From Vibrio tapetis subsp. tapetis (GTDB lineage Bacteria > Pseudomonadota > Gammaproteobacteria > Enterobacterales > Vibrionaceae): a stretch of 64,000 nucleotides of DNA. The position numbers and the translations under genes are program-made. The stretch is taken from assembly GCF_900233005.1 (NCBI RefSeq), contig NZ_LT960611.1, forward strand, positions 2,852,001 to 2,916,000, written 5' to 3'. Shown piece by piece: positions 54,446 through 63,636 of this stretch. Position 1 is the stretch's first letter. Each line of letters starts with the position of its first letter. The notes beneath the pieces are model-generated. The model searched no databases and was not told the DNA's origin. It worked only from the letters and a program-made list of their open reading frames with translations.

Positions 54446-54673
54446 TTACTGATGCTTGTCAGTGTATGGTAGAAGTGCTAGGTAGCGAGAACGCTTGATA
54501 GCGCGAGCTAGTTGACGCTGATACTTAGCGCTTGTACCAGTGATACGGCTAGGTACAATTTTACCAGCTTCAGTGATGTAGTTTTTAAGAGTTGCTACGT
54601 CTTTGTAGTCAATCTCTGTTACGCCTTCTGCAGTGAAACGGCAGAATTTACGACGACGGAAGAAACGAGCCAT
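54446..54673 (-). CDS. rpsR: Ribosomal protein bS18
   Basis: 75 residues, [20 protein letters not shown] to LPYTDKHQ, standard length. AGGAG lies seven bases before the start. In the ribosome S18 pairs with S6, encoded just upstream. Confidence 0.97.
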   Translation of the reverse strand: MARFFRRRKFCRFTAEGVTEIDYKDVATLKNYITEAGKIVPSRITGTSAKYQRQLARAIKRSRYLALLPYTDKHQ

Positions 54674-54788
54674 GGGCTATCTCCTGATCTTAAATTTAAT
54701 AATGATATTCACATAAACTTACCTAAGTAGGTTTGTGTGAAGCACCTAAACGAGTTGAGTTTTTTAATTGGCAAAAGCCAAAAAAGAA
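54674..54788 (-). other. rpsF-rpsR gap lacking priB
   Basis: 115 bp between the rpsF stop and rpsR start. In E. coli and V. cholerae the primosome gene priB (about 100 codons) occupies this place; here there is no frame for it. An imperfect hairpin (CACAAACCT ... AGGTAAGTTTATGTG on the minus strand) is the only structure seen. Confidence 0.8.
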
Positions 54789-55187
54789 TTACTCAGCAGC
54801 CGCTTCTGGCTTAGATTCTGTACGCTCTGTACGCTCTTCACGACGAGGAGCACGCTCTGCACGCTCTTCTTTTTGCTTAAGCATAATAGATTGTTCAGTC
54901 ACAGCGCCTTTAGTGCGCATGATCATGTTACGTAGAACTGCATCGTTGAAACGGAAAGCAGTTTCTAGCTCATCAATAACTTCTTGGCCAGCTTCAACGT
55001 TCATAAGAACGTAGTGAGCTTTGTGAAGTTTGTTGATTGGGTAAGCCATTTGACGGCGGCCCCAGTCTTCTAGACGGTGGATAGTACCGCCAGCTTCAGT
55101 GATAGAACCAGTGTAACGCTCGATCATGCCAGCAACTTGCTCGCTTTGATCAGGGTGAACCATGAATACGATTTCGTAATGACGCAT
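54789..55187 (-). CDS. rpsF: Ribosomal protein bS6
   Basis: 132 residues, [20 protein letters not shown], with the RNA-binding domain in the first 100 or so and a charged Glu/Arg tail ([17 protein letters not shown]). The tail resembles the variable glutamate-rich C-terminus of other S6 proteins. AAGGAG precedes the ATG. First gene of the operon; a structured leader lies upstream. Confidence 0.96.
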   Translation of the reverse strand: MRHYEIVFMVHPDQSEQVAGMIERYTGSITEAGGTIHRLEDWGRRQMAYPINKLHKAHYVLMNVEAGQEVIDELETAFRFNDAVLRNMIMRTKGAVTEQSIMLKQKEERAERAPRREERTERTESKPEAAAE

Positions 55188-55211
55188 TTGGTTGCTCCTT
55201 ACGGATTATTA

Positions 55212-55245
55212 GCTTCCACGAGTGGCCCGGTCGTCCAGAGGAAGC
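55212..55245 (-). promoter_or_regulatory. Probable S6:S18-binding leader RNA
   Basis: Minus strand: GCTTCC ... GGAAGC outer stem, enclosing TCTGGACGACCGGGCCACTCGT, whose ACGA and TCGT pair around a CCG-containing loop. This is the layout of the S6:S18 autoregulatory motif: the ribosomal protein pair binds the CCG loop and represses its own operon. It lies about 25 bp ahead of the rpsF start. Confidence 0.65.
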
Positions 55246-55498
55246 AAGGAACTAAAGAAAAATGACCAGGTTTTAAGGACGGCAAATATTATAGAAACAA
55301 CATGAGATTGGCAAGTAATATTTGGTGAAGAATGAATCAATTTTTAATCGCAGAGTTTGCTGTACTTATTAAAAGTGCAAAGACGTTGGCGCAGCGCTTC
55401 TAGAAACGAGAAACTATAAAAGCCAAAGCCCTGCCGCTCTTATCGTCTCTCGCTTTTCGTATTCTAATGAGCATAGCGAATTCCATATGCTTCTCTAC

Positions 55499-57589
55499 AT
55501 CGAGTAGGGTGAGGCGTCTCCGCCTCATCCCTCTCACAGAACCGTACGTACGGACCTCGTATACGGCTCATGCACATTTCCATTCAGCATAATGGCTGAA
55601 CACATATCCTGTCCTAACGTGTTCAAGATTCACTAATCCAAGGTCGTTAAACCATTGATTTGGCATCGAGTAACTGGCTAATGGACTCGCAGCATTTCTC
55701 CAACTATCCATACAGATATACCTGAATGACCCTTCGTAACCTAGCTGTCTTAGCCTGCGGTGGAGTCGGGTCGGTTTTTTCCATAATCGTAATTGGACGC
55801 TGCGAAGTCTTCGCCTTAACCACGCGGCCAGTTTCTTAAACTCCCTGTTGGCATTCGCTATTCGAAAGTACTGGCTGAACCCTCTCAGAAGTGGATTCAG
55901 TTGTTTAATGACTTCTAACAATGGCTTACCGCCATTGCGTCTTGTCACTCGCTTCAACTTTCCTTTGAACGTCGACATTTTCTTTGGCTGAATACGGCTA
56001 TAATGGCTACCGATTTCTATTCCAAGGAATTTCACACCTTCGCCGCTGTGCGCTATGTGTGATTTGGTTTCGTTCACCGTTAACTTGAGCTGTTTTTCCA
56101 GGACCTTCGTTGCCTGTACTTGCGCATTTTCTGCACCTTTACGGCTGCGACAGAAGATCAGTATGTCGTCGGCATAACGGACTATTCGATGTCCTCGCTT
56201 TCGCATCTCTTGATCAAACGCATCCAGATAGATGTTCGCTATCAGTGGGCTTATTACTCCACCTTGCGGACTACCTATCTCGGTATGCTGCCACTCTCCA
56301 TCAACCATTACGCCACTTTTCAGGAACTGTTTGATGAGCTCCAGTACGCTACTGTCTGTGACTCGTTTCTTAATGCTTTTTAGAATAAGCTCATGATCGA
56401 GCTTATCGAAGCACTTCGATAAGTCCATATCTACGACGTGTTGCATTCCGTATCGACGGATGAACATCGTCGCTTTGTTTATAGCATCGTGACAACTTCG
56501 ATTCGGTCTATACCCAAAGCTGGATGGGTGAAACTGCTCTTCGAAGATTGGGGTTAATAGATCATTTAGAGCTTGTTGGACAACTCTATCCCGTACTGTT
56601 GGGATCCCAAGTAATCGCACCCCACCATCATCTTTCGGTATTTCTACCCGTCTGACGGGTTGAGGGGTGTATCGCTTGGTTTTGAGTTCCAGAAGAAGTT
56701 GATCTAGGTTATCACTCAGATTTTGGGCGTAGTCGCTTAGGCTCTGCCTATCTATTCCGGCCGCGCCTTTCGCTTCCCACACTTTTTTAAATCCTTTATA
56801 GAGTCGCTCTTTGTGGAGCAAGTGACCATATAAACTGTAGTAAACTCTCAACTTTTTCCTTTAGATTGTGTGCCGTGTGGGGACAAATGCTCTCTCACAG
56901 TGTTGGTGTATTTCACTCCACTCTCTAGCCTTCTAGCTCAATGGCAATTTACTAGAGTGAGTCAGAGTTACTCCCTTGTACGGTTTCTCGCTTCAGTGCT
57001 TTACTTTCACAAAGACCGAGACGGAATACCTCGATAGCTAATCAACTTGTATACCACTGAAAAAAAAACATCTGCTCATCACAGACTTAAAATGTACTTC
57101 ATCCCTTCGCAACACCAGATTGCTTTTGGCAAAATGTTGTCCCATCAGACGTGTTACTGATGGTCAGCTCAGTTTTATCCTCCACACCATTACTGGGCTT
57201 CACCGGCCGAGCTTTACTCACTACTACGGATTCATCTGCCACCTCGCACCAACATAGATCTTGGCTCTCGCCTTGAGTTTATGCTTCCGACGTTTGCTCG
57301 GATGTGGTGTCAGGCTTCCCCAGTTACTGCACTGGCTCCCTGTTAACAATGCCACCCTCAAGCACAATCTAGGTCTGATTGAGTATCGGGCTTCACGCTA
57401 TTTTGCACGCTTACCCACCTAAATTGCCGAATCAGGTTCACTTTCGTTGTGTACTGTTAACTTCCTATCGCTTCCTTCAAACCCTGCCGTTGGCCAGCAA
57501 CGCCCTTGCGATTCGGATTATCTTCCCCTCAATCAGGGTGATTTAGGCTTCTTTCAGCCTAATGGGTTTGCCAGCTTCGCTGGGCAAAC
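55499..57589 (-). mobile_element. Group II intron, copy 2
   Basis: About 2,091 bp, same orientation as copy 1. The copies differ by four base changes that I could see (at 56393 and 56396, both silent; at 56776, Lys to Glu; at 57003, outside the gene) and one A-tract length difference. The 5' end follows the T-tract of the rlmB terminator (57590-57596); the 3' end is CTACTCGAT at 55499. It occupies the gap between rlmB and rpsF. Ends and RNA domains as in copy 1. Confidence 0.9.
55568..56851 (-). CDS. Group II intron reverse transcriptase/maturase (copy 2)
   Basis: 427 residues, the same as the copy-1 protein except Glu at residue 27. YADD active site, GSPQGGVISPLIANIYLD and maturase domain intact; no endonuclease domain; TTG start with AAAGGA upstream. 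Both copies are therefore potentially active. Confidence 0.93.
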   Translation of the reverse strand: MRVYYSLYGHLLHKERLYKGFKKVWEAKGAAGIDRQSLSDYAQNLSDNLDQLLLELKTKRYTPQPVRRVEIPKDDGGVRLLGIPTVRDRVVQQALNDLLTPIFEEQFHPSSFGYRPNRSCHDAINKATMFIRRYGMQHVVDMDLSKCFDKLDHELILKSIKKRVTDSSVLELIKQFLKSGVMVDGEWQHTEIGSPQGGVISPLIANIYLDAFDQEMRKRGHRIVRYADDILIFCRSRKGAENAQVQATKVLEKQLKLTVNETKSHIAHSGEGVKFLGIEIGSHYSRIQPKKMSTFKGKLKRVTRRNGGKPLLEVIKQLNPLLRGFSQYFRIANANREFKKLAAWLRRRLRSVQLRLWKKPTRLHRRLRQLGYEGSFRYICMDSWRNAASPLASYSMPNQWFNDLGLVNLEHVRTGYVFSHYAEWKCA

Positions 57590-57596
57590 AAAAAAA

Positions 57597-57616
57597 CGCC
57601 CATCAACCGATGAGCG
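57597..57616 (-). terminator. Terminator of rlmB, target of intron copy 2
   Basis: Minus strand: CGCTCATC, loop GGTT, GATGGGCG, then seven T's, after which the intron begins. Confidence 0.88.
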
Positions 57617-57660
57617 CCTCTCTACTTCGCTTTTAGCTTTTAGTACTTCGTCTTGAGCCC

Positions 57661-58407
57661 TTAGCCTTTCAAACTTCTCTGCCTAACCGCTTCAAACAAG
57701 CAAATGCCCGAAGCAACAGAAACGTTCAAGCTTGATACGCTACCTGCCATTGGAATCTTTATTAAGTCGTCGCAAGTTTCACGAGTCAGCCGACGCATGC
57801 CGTCTCCCTCAGCGCCCATCACAATCGCCAACGCTCCACCTGACAAGTTTGCTTGATAAATATCGTGCGTCGCTTCACCGGCAGTGCCAACAAACCACAC
57901 GTGCTTTTCTTGCAACGCACGCATCGTTCGGGCCAAGTTGGTTACACGAACGAGTGGCACCGTTTCTGCAGCACCACAAGCTACTTTACTGACCGTCGGC
58001 GTCATCGGAGCTGATTTGTCTTTAGGTACAATAACCGCAGCAACACCAGCCGCATCAGCATTACGTAAACAAGCACCTAGGTTATGCGGGTCTGTAACAC
58101 CGTCTAACACCAATAGAAGTGGAGACTCATGCTTTGCTAAAATATCACCAAGATCTTGTTCTGTGAGCTGCTTAGCTGCCTTAACGCGAGCAATGATGCC
58201 TTGGTGGTTAGCACCACTGGCTTTATCATCTAGAACCTTACGGCCCATTTGCTGAATAGAGACACCACATTGCTGCAGCTCGTTTAACAAAGGCAAAAGA
58301 CGATCATCTTGACGCCCTTTTAATACATAAGCTTCAATAAAACGTGCTGGATCGTTCTCCAACACGGCTTTTACGGCATGAATGCCATAAAGAAATTCGT
58401 TACTCAT
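57661..58407 (-). CDS. rlmB: 23S rRNA 2'-O-methyltransferase RlmB (Gm2251)
   Basis: 248 residues, SpoU/TrmH family. N-terminal substrate-binding domain ([20 protein letters not shown]) and C-terminal trefoil knot with the three SpoU motifs: [23 protein letters not shown] and [14 protein letters not shown]. It overlaps rnr by 8 bp, and nsrR-rnr-rlmB is also the enteric order. Together with RNase R it forms an RNA maturation unit. Confidence 0.95.
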   Translation of the reverse strand: MSNEFLYGIHAVKAVLENDPARFIEAYVLKGRQDDRLLPLLNELQQCGVSIQQMGRKVLDDKASGANHQGIIARVKAAKQLTEQDLGDILAKHESPLLLVLDGVTDPHNLGACLRNADAAGVAAVIVPKDKSAPMTPTVSKVACGAAETVPLVRVTNLARTMRALQEKHVWFVGTAGEATHDIYQANLSGGALAIVMGAEGDGMRRLTRETCDDLIKIPMAGSVSSLNVSVASGICLFEAVRQRSLKG

Positions 58408-60895
58408 TTTCTATTCCTTTCGGACCATTATTGCTTGCACTTGATTGGGCTTTTTTAGCACGAGCTTCTTTTCTGCGTGCTTTTGCCGCTGGAGACTTTC
58501 TTTTTTTCTTTTTTGGCTTACCGCTGGTATCCATTGAGCCATCGGGGCGCTTGGTCGGCTCGACCATGGCTTTCGCTTTTGCACCTGGCTTACGAGATTT
58601 GACCGTCGCTTTTTTAGTGCTGGCGGCCTTTTTATCGGCTTCTGCAGCACGTTTCTTAGCCGTCTTACCTTTGCCGCGTAGCTTACGGCTTGTTTCTTCT
58701 AATTCAAAGTCAATTTGGCGAGTCTCTAGGTTCACAGCCAACACTTTCACTTTCACCGCATCGCCTAAGCGATAGATGTTACCGAAACTTTCACCGATAA
58801 GTCTTTGACCAATAGGGTCAAATTGATAGTAATCGTTCGCCAAAGATGAAATGTGGACTAAACCGTCAATGTGCAGCTCAGTTAATCTTACAAAGAAACC
58901 AAAGCCGGTCACATTGGCAATCACACCATCTAGCACTTCACCGACATGATCTTGCATGTATTCACATTTGAGCCAATCAGATACTTCACGTGTCGCATCA
59001 TCCGCTCGACGTTCGGTCATTGAACACTGCTCACCAAATACATCCATATCATCAAACGAATAATGATACCCCCCTGTTGGGGTCCAACGATCGGTATTTG
59101 TGCCCGCATCTTTAGCAATCAAATATTTGATTGCACGATGAAGCAGTAAATCTGGGTAACGACGAATTGGCGACGTAAAGTGCGCGTAGCGCTTCAATGC
59201 TAAGCCAAAGTGGCCTGCATTATCTGCGTTATATACCGCTTGCTTCATCGAGCGCAATAGCATGGTTTGAATCAGCTCTTTGTCCTGGCGCTCACCAATC
59301 TTTTTGATCAGCTCTGCATAATCGGTTGGCGTCGGAGAAAGCCCACCAGAGAGATCTAAACCTAACTCGCTCAAGAAGTCACGGAAGCCCACTAGCCTTT
59401 CTTCTCCAGGGGATTCGTGTACTCGAAACAACGCCGCTTCTTTCGCTTTTTCCACCAAAGACGCTGACGCGATGTTGGCCAAAATCATACATTCTTCAAT
59501 GATTTTGTGTGCATCATTACGGATCACAGCCTCAATGCGGTCAATTTTTCGATCCGCGTTAAAGATGAATTTCGCTTCTACAGTTTCAAACTCAATAGCA
59601 CCACGATCATCACGGGCACTCTTAAGCACTTTGTACATTTTATGCAACTCTTCTAAATGGCCAACAACGGGCTTATAACGCTCACGGAGTTCTTCGTTAC
59701 CATCTAGGATATCGCCGACTTTGTTGTAAGTCAGGCGCGCATGAGAATTCATTACGGCTTCGTAATGCTTGTAACCCGATAGCTTACCTGTTGATGAAAT
59801 TGTCATCTCACAAACCATACACAAGCGATCAACTTGAGGGTTCAATGAACACAGTCCATTAGACAGAACTTCCGGCAGCATAGGCACGACTTGAGAAGGG
59901 AAATAAACAGAGTTACCTCGGTTGATGGCTTCTTTGTCTAGCGCGCTATCTGGGCGAACGTAATAGCTCACATCAGCAATCGCGACCCATAAACGCCAGC
60001 CACCGCTTTTTTTCGCTTCACAGAATACAGCATCATCAAAGTCACGAGCATCTTCACCATCAATAGTAACAAGAGGCAGGTCGCGTAAGTCTACACGCCC
60101 TTTCTTTGCTTCCTCAGGGACTTCTTCTTTAAGATCGACAATTTGTTTGTCGACTTCAATAGGCCACACATTAGGAATCTGGTGTGTACGAATGGCTATT
60201 TGTGTTTCCATGCCCGGCGCCATGTTTTCGCCCAGCACTTCAACCACTTTACCCATCATGCCTCGCGAGCGAGTGCCTCTATCGGTAATTTCAATTACAA
60301 CGACATTCCCCATACGAGCACCACCCTTATGCTCATTAGGGATCATGATGTCATGACAAATTCGGGAATCATCAGCGACCACAAAAGAGTGATCGTATTC
60401 TAAGAAGAATCGGCCGACAATTTGGCTATTTCGGGCTTCTAATACTCGAACTAAACGCCCTTCTTTACGACCTCGTTTATCCTTTCCTGTCGCTTGAACA
60501 AGAACGAAATCGCCATGAATAATTGAACGCATTTGGTGATGAGGTAGCAAGATGTCGTTGTCTTTACCAACACTGCCTTCAGGGCGAACCCAGCCATGAC
60601 CATCTTTATGGCCAATAACATACCCTTTAATGAGTTCGAGCTTTTCTGGCAGTGCGTAACATTGACGACGAGTAAATACGAGTTGACCGTCCCGCTCCAT
60701 CGCGCGAAGGCGACGTCTTAGTCCTTCGTATTGCTCTTCACCAGATAAACCCAGTACTTCAAACAAGTCATTACGATTCATTGGCACATTTTGTTGAGTC
60801 AAAAACTCGGTAATGTACTCACGACTTGGTACTGGATTTTCATATTTCTTGGATTCACGATCGGCATGCGGATCGTTATGGGTGTTATCGGACAT
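58400..60895 (-). CDS. rnr: RNase R
   Basis: 831 residues from the ATG at 60895 ([20 protein letters not shown]); an in-frame TTG two codons upstream is the alternative. Helix-turn-helix and cold-shock domains come first, then the RNB exonuclease core with the metal-binding aspartates in [13 protein letters not shown], an S1 domain ([15 protein letters not shown]), and a Lys/Arg-rich C-terminal tail typical of RNase R rather than RNase II. It degrades structured RNA and helps with rRNA quality control and cold adaptation. Confidence 0.96.
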   Translation of the reverse strand: MSDNTHNDPHADRESKKYENPVPSREYITEFLTQQNVPMNRNDLFEVLGLSGEEQYEGLRRRLRAMERDGQLVFTRRQCYALPEKLELIKGYVIGHKDGHGWVRPEGSVGKDNDILLPHHQMRSIIHGDFVLVQATGKDKRGRKEGRLVRVLEARNSQIVGRFFLEYDHSFVVADDSRICHDIMIPNEHKGGARMGNVVVIEITDRGTRSRGMMGKVVEVLGENMAPGMETQIAIRTHQIPNVWPIEVDKQIVDLKEEVPEEAKKGRVDLRDLPLVTIDGEDARDFDDAVFCEAKKSGGWRLWVAIADVSYYVRPDSALDKEAINRGNSVYFPSQVVPMLPEVLSNGLCSLNPQVDRLCMVCEMTISSTGKLSGYKHYEAVMNSHARLTYNKVGDILDGNEELRERYKPVVGHLEELHKMYKVLKSARDDRGAIEFETVEAKFIFNADRKIDRIEAVIRNDAHKIIEECMILANIASASLVEKAKEAALFRVHESPGEERLVGFRDFLSELGLDLSGGLSPTPTDYAELIKKIGERQDKELIQTMLLRSMKQAVYNADNAGHFGLALKRYAHFTSPIRRYPDLLLHRAIKYLIAKDAGTNTDRWTPTGGYHYSFDDMDVFGEQCSMTERRADDATREVSDWLKCEYMQDHVGEVLDGVIANVTGFGFFVRLTELHIDGLVHISSLANDYYQFDPIGQRLIGESFGNIYRLGDAVKVKVLAVNLETRQIDFELEETSRKLRGKGKTAKKRAAEADKKAASTKKATVKSRKPGAKAKAMVEPTKRPDGSMDTSGKPKKKKRKSPAAKARRKEARAKKAQSSASNNGPKGIENE

Positions 60896-60977
60896 AAGCA
60901 AGGCCTGCTAAGGAAAGGATATGTCGCTTAGTATAACTAAATCTGGCAGTTATCGACAGGACAAGCAGGCAAGTAGA

Positions 60978-61406
60978 TCAGTTATTCTTAAAAAGTAACG
61001 GTACAAGTTCGGTATTATCTTTAATCATATCCGCCAAAGTGCATTTATTCAGTTCAGCAAGAAAAGCTCGCTTAGCATTATCTAAATGTAATTTAAGGCG
61101 ACAAGCCGGTGTAATATGACAAAAGTCAGGCGAACAATTCACCACCTGCAATGGCTCAATATCACGCACAACCTCACCAATAACGATCGATTCAGCAGGC
61201 ATACCTAAGCGTATTCCACCATTTTTTCCTCGCACTGTTTTTACATAACCTAGCTGCCCAAGCTTATTGATGATCTTAATCATGTGATTTTTAGACACAC
61301 CAAACGTATCACTCACCACCTGGATGCTTGTTAATTCATCTTGGGGAAGTGCAGCTAAGTAAATCAAAGCTCGGATACCATAATCGGTAAAATTGGTTAA
61401 TTGCAT
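60978..61406 (-). CDS. nsrR: NsrR, nitric-oxide-sensing Rrf2 repressor
   Basis: 142 residues. [20 protein letters not shown] is the Rrf2 N-terminus. Cysteines at 91, 96 and 102 ([15 protein letters not shown]) are the iron-sulfur ligands, in the same positions as in E. coli NsrR. Nitric oxide breaks the cluster and lifts repression. It is divergent from hmp, with two NsrR-like boxes in the shared intergenic region, and is followed by rnr and rlmB, as in enteric bacteria. Confidence 0.95.
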   Translation of the reverse strand: MQLTNFTDYGIRALIYLAALPQDELTSIQVVSDTFGVSKNHMIKIINKLGQLGYVKTVRGKNGGIRLGMPAESIVIGEVVRDIEPLQVVNCSPDFCHITPACRLKLHLDNAKRAFLAELNKCTLADMIKDNTELVPLLFKNN

Positions 61407-61453
61407 ATTTTTTCCTCTATTGTCTGGTTTAGTGTAAATCTTCCATTGACCAA

Positions 61454-61476
61454 AAGATATATTTTAGATACAACTT
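61454..61476 (+). promoter_or_regulatory. NsrR-box-like site 1 (hmp/nsrR)
   Basis: A 23-bp imperfect palindrome whose halves, AAGATATATTT and AGATACAACTT, fit the NsrR consensus AAGATGYATTT-N-AAATRCATCTT. 42 bp ahead of hmp. Confidence 0.7.
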
Positions 61477-61478
61477 AA

Positions 61479-61501
61479 AACATACATTATAAATACAACT
61501 T
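61479..61501 (+). promoter_or_regulatory. NsrR-box-like site 2 (hmp/nsrR)
   Basis: A second 23-bp site, two bases after the first, with halves AACATACATTA and AAATACAACTT. It overlaps a likely hmp -10 region (TATAAA), so binding there would block transcription. Confidence 0.65.
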
Positions 61502-61517
61502 TCAATAAGGAAGTCAA

Positions 61518-62687
61518 ATGCTCAGCAGTTCAACAATAGAAATCGTAAAGTCTACCGCCCCCCTAATTGCGGAAACTGGCCCTAAATTAACCGCACACTT
61601 CTATGATCGGATGTTTGCTCACCACCCTGAACTTAAGGATATTTTTAATCTAACGCACCAAGATTCAGGCAGCCAAAGAGAGGCATTATTTAATGCGATC
61701 CATGGCTATGCAGCCAACATCGACAATATTGAAGTGTTGCTCCCTGTGGTAGAAAAGATCGCCCAGAAGCACACCAGTTTTAATATTACCGCAGAGCAAT
61801 ATCAAATTGTTGGGAGCCATTTATTAGCAACTATCGATGAGTTATTCTCACCAGGACAGCCTGTATTGGATGCATGGGGAGAAGCTTATGGTTTGCTTGC
61901 CCAAGTATTTATAGATCGCGAAGAAGCCATCTACCAAGAAACCGAAAGCCAACAAGGCGGCTGGCGTGGCACTCGTGAGTTCAAGTTGGTCTCGAAAATA
62001 GTAGAAAGCGACGTGATCACTAGTTTCACGTTCGAACCAGTTGATGGCGAAGCCGTGGTTAGCTACAAACCCGGACAATACCTTGGTATCTATTTGTCTC
62101 CTGAGCAATTTGATAATCAAGAGATTCGTCAATACAGTCTTTCAGACGCACCAAACGGAAAAAGCTACCGTATTTCAGTGAAAAAAGAATCGTTAGGTAT
62201 CGTTTCTAAATACTTACACGATGATCTTTTGGTCGGTGATATTGTCAAACTTGCACCACCATGTGGCGACTTCTTCTTTAACAGTGAAGAAACATCCCCA
62301 GTTGCGCTTATTTCTGGTGGTGTGGGGATTACACCAATGATGTCGATGTTAGAAAGTGTGAAAGCAAGTCATCAAGCTCCCATCCACTGGCTGCATGCCA
62401 CCGACAACGCACAGCGTCATGGCTTTAAACAGCACTTACAATCGCTAGAAGAAACACACGCTTTGGTGACTTCTCATACGTGGTATCGCGAAGGAGAAGA
62501 AGCCAATGTTCATTCCGGCCTAATGGATCTTTCGAAAATAGAGAGTTCTATAACCTGGACAACCACTCAGTTCTACATGTGTGGCCCTGTTGTTTTCATG
62601 CAATCCATTGCGAAGCAACTTCTCGACTTAGGGGTGAAAGCGGAACAAATTCACTATGAGTGCTTTGGCCCTCACAAAGTACTTTAA
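61518..62687 (+). CDS. hmp: Flavohemoglobin (nitric oxide dioxygenase) Hmp
   Basis: 389 residues. The globin domain (1-140) has Tyr29 and the heme ligand His85 ([12 protein letters not shown]) at the same positions as E. coli Hmp. The FAD domain carries RQYSLSD, and the NAD domain [13 protein letters not shown] and [11 protein letters not shown]. It turns nitric oxide plus oxygen into nitrate. AAGGAAG precedes the ATG. Control by the neighbouring NsrR is expected from the two boxes upstream. Confidence 0.96.
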   Translation: MLSSSTIEIVKSTAPLIAETGPKLTAHFYDRMFAHHPELKDIFNLTHQDSGSQREALFNAIHGYAANIDNIEVLLPVVEKIAQKHTSFNITAEQYQIVGSHLLATIDELFSPGQPVLDAWGEAYGLLAQVFIDREEAIYQETESQQGGWRGTREFKLVSKIVESDVITSFTFEPVDGEAVVSYKPGQYLGIYLSPEQFDNQEIRQYSLSDAPNGKSYRISVKKESLGIVSKYLHDDLLVGDIVKLAPPCGDFFFNSEETSPVALISGGVGITPMMSMLESVKASHQAPIHWLHATDNAQRHGFKQHLQSLEETHALVTSHTWYREGEEANVHSGLMDLSKIESSITWTTTQFYMCGPVVFMQSIAKQLLDLGVKAEQIHYECFGPHKVL

Positions 62688-62720
62688 ACACAAAGTACTT
62701 TAAACCTGTTTAAAGAATGA

Positions 62721-62756
62721 AAAATGCCCCACTAATTAGATTAGCGGGGCATTTTT
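62721..62756. terminator. Bidirectional terminator between hmp and motX
   Basis: AAAATGCCCC ... GGGGCATTTTT with further pairing inside (CTAAT/ATTAG). A's on the left and T's on the right; it serves the converging hmp and motX genes. Confidence 0.88.
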
Positions 62757-62818
62757 CGACTTTCTTGTATTACGACTATGTTTACTGCAGCTATGAACTT
62801 GCGGCTAGATAAGCCTAA

Positions 62819-63457
62819 TTACCAGAAATCGGAACGGCGTTTGGCTCTGGCAATAATATTCTGTGGCATGCGCATTTCTAAGCCCTGCCGGAGCATGGTA
62901 ATGCGTCGGTGTCGCCTTTTATCTGGGGTGACGGAATTATACAACCAGCGGTACGCATCTTCGTAGTCTAATGGGCTGCCATAATCGCGTAATAGCAATT
63001 CAGCTAAGTGGATTCTCGCATCCAAATTTCCCATTGAAGCTGCTTCTCTTAAGTAAGGAATCGCTCGCTCTTTATCTTGCTGCACTAAGGTTCCACGCGA
63101 GTAATAGCGACCAACCTGTTCTAATGCAACCGGTAAGCCCTGATGAGCCGCGTTCTCCATGTAATAGAGCCCGAGCTCAACATCACGATCGACACACACT
63201 CCCCACGCTAGCATATCACCATAGAGAAACTCGTAAGCTGGCAAGCTAATCCGCGTTGCCCTAGCCACAATATCTTCTACTAACTGACAGCCGTCAGCCT
63301 GCACACGCTCGAGGTGTTTATTGTCTTCGATTAAATTTATCAGTTCAGCTTCCGTATAGACTGGAATTGGCCCACCTATGCTCTCGTCAGCTTGAACCAA
63401 ACTAACGCGGGAACACAGTGCCAATACCAACGAAGCTGCAACAGCTCGTAGTTTCAT
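62819..63457 (-). CDS. motX: MotX, sodium-driven flagellar motor protein
   Basis: 212 residues. Signal peptide (MKLRAVAASLVLALCSRVSL ...) then Sel1-type repeats (MENAAHQGLPVALEQVGRYY, LREAASMGNLDARIHLAELL). This is the size and plan of Vibrio MotX, a periplasmic T-ring part that joins MotY to the PomAB stator of the polar flagellum. A sigma-28 promoter lies just upstream. In Vibrio the gene lies by purA, as here. A general Sel1-repeat protein is the alternative, made unlikely by promoter and neighbours. Confidence 0.9.
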   Translation of the reverse strand: MKLRAVAASLVLALCSRVSLVQADESIGGPIPVYTEAELINLIEDNKHLERVQADGCQLVEDIVARATRISLPAYEFLYGDMLAWGVCVDRDVELGLYYMENAAHQGLPVALEQVGRYYSRGTLVQQDKERAIPYLREAASMGNLDARIHLAELLLRDYGSPLDYEDAYRWLYNSVTPDKRRHRRITMLRQGLEMRMPQNIIARAKRRSDFW

Positions 63458-63487
63458 AGTCGCACTCTTTATTCATACCGTGCTTTT

Positions 63488-63514
63488 TTATCGGCAAATG
63501 TTGCTACCTCTTTA
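63488..63514 (-). promoter_or_regulatory. Sigma-28 (FliA) promoter of motX
   Basis: Minus strand: TAAA, exactly 15 bp, GCCGATAA: a full match to the flagellar sigma-28 consensus. About 30 bp ahead of the motX start. Confidence 0.88.
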
Positions 63515-63530
63515 GACAATTATTGCCGAT

Positions 63531-63552
63531 ATCTGGCAATATTTTGCCAGAT
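63531..63552. repeat. Palindrome upstream of motX
   Basis: ATCTGGCAA, loop TATT, TTGCCAGAT: a perfect inverted repeat with 9-bp arms, between the purA terminator and the motX promoter. No T-tract. Could be an operator or a second transcript-end structure. Confidence 0.5.
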
Positions 63553-63587
63553 GACGAATAAAAAGTAACCGAAAAAGGCATAAAAAA

Positions 63588-63610
63588 AAGCCGACTCATT
63601 GAGTCGGCTT
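63588..63610 (-). terminator. Rho-independent terminator of purA
   Basis: Minus strand: AAGCCGACTC, loop AAT, GAGTCGGCTT, then eight T's in total. Confidence 0.92.
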
Positions 63611-63636
63611 CTATATAACCTTTAAAGATCAGACCA

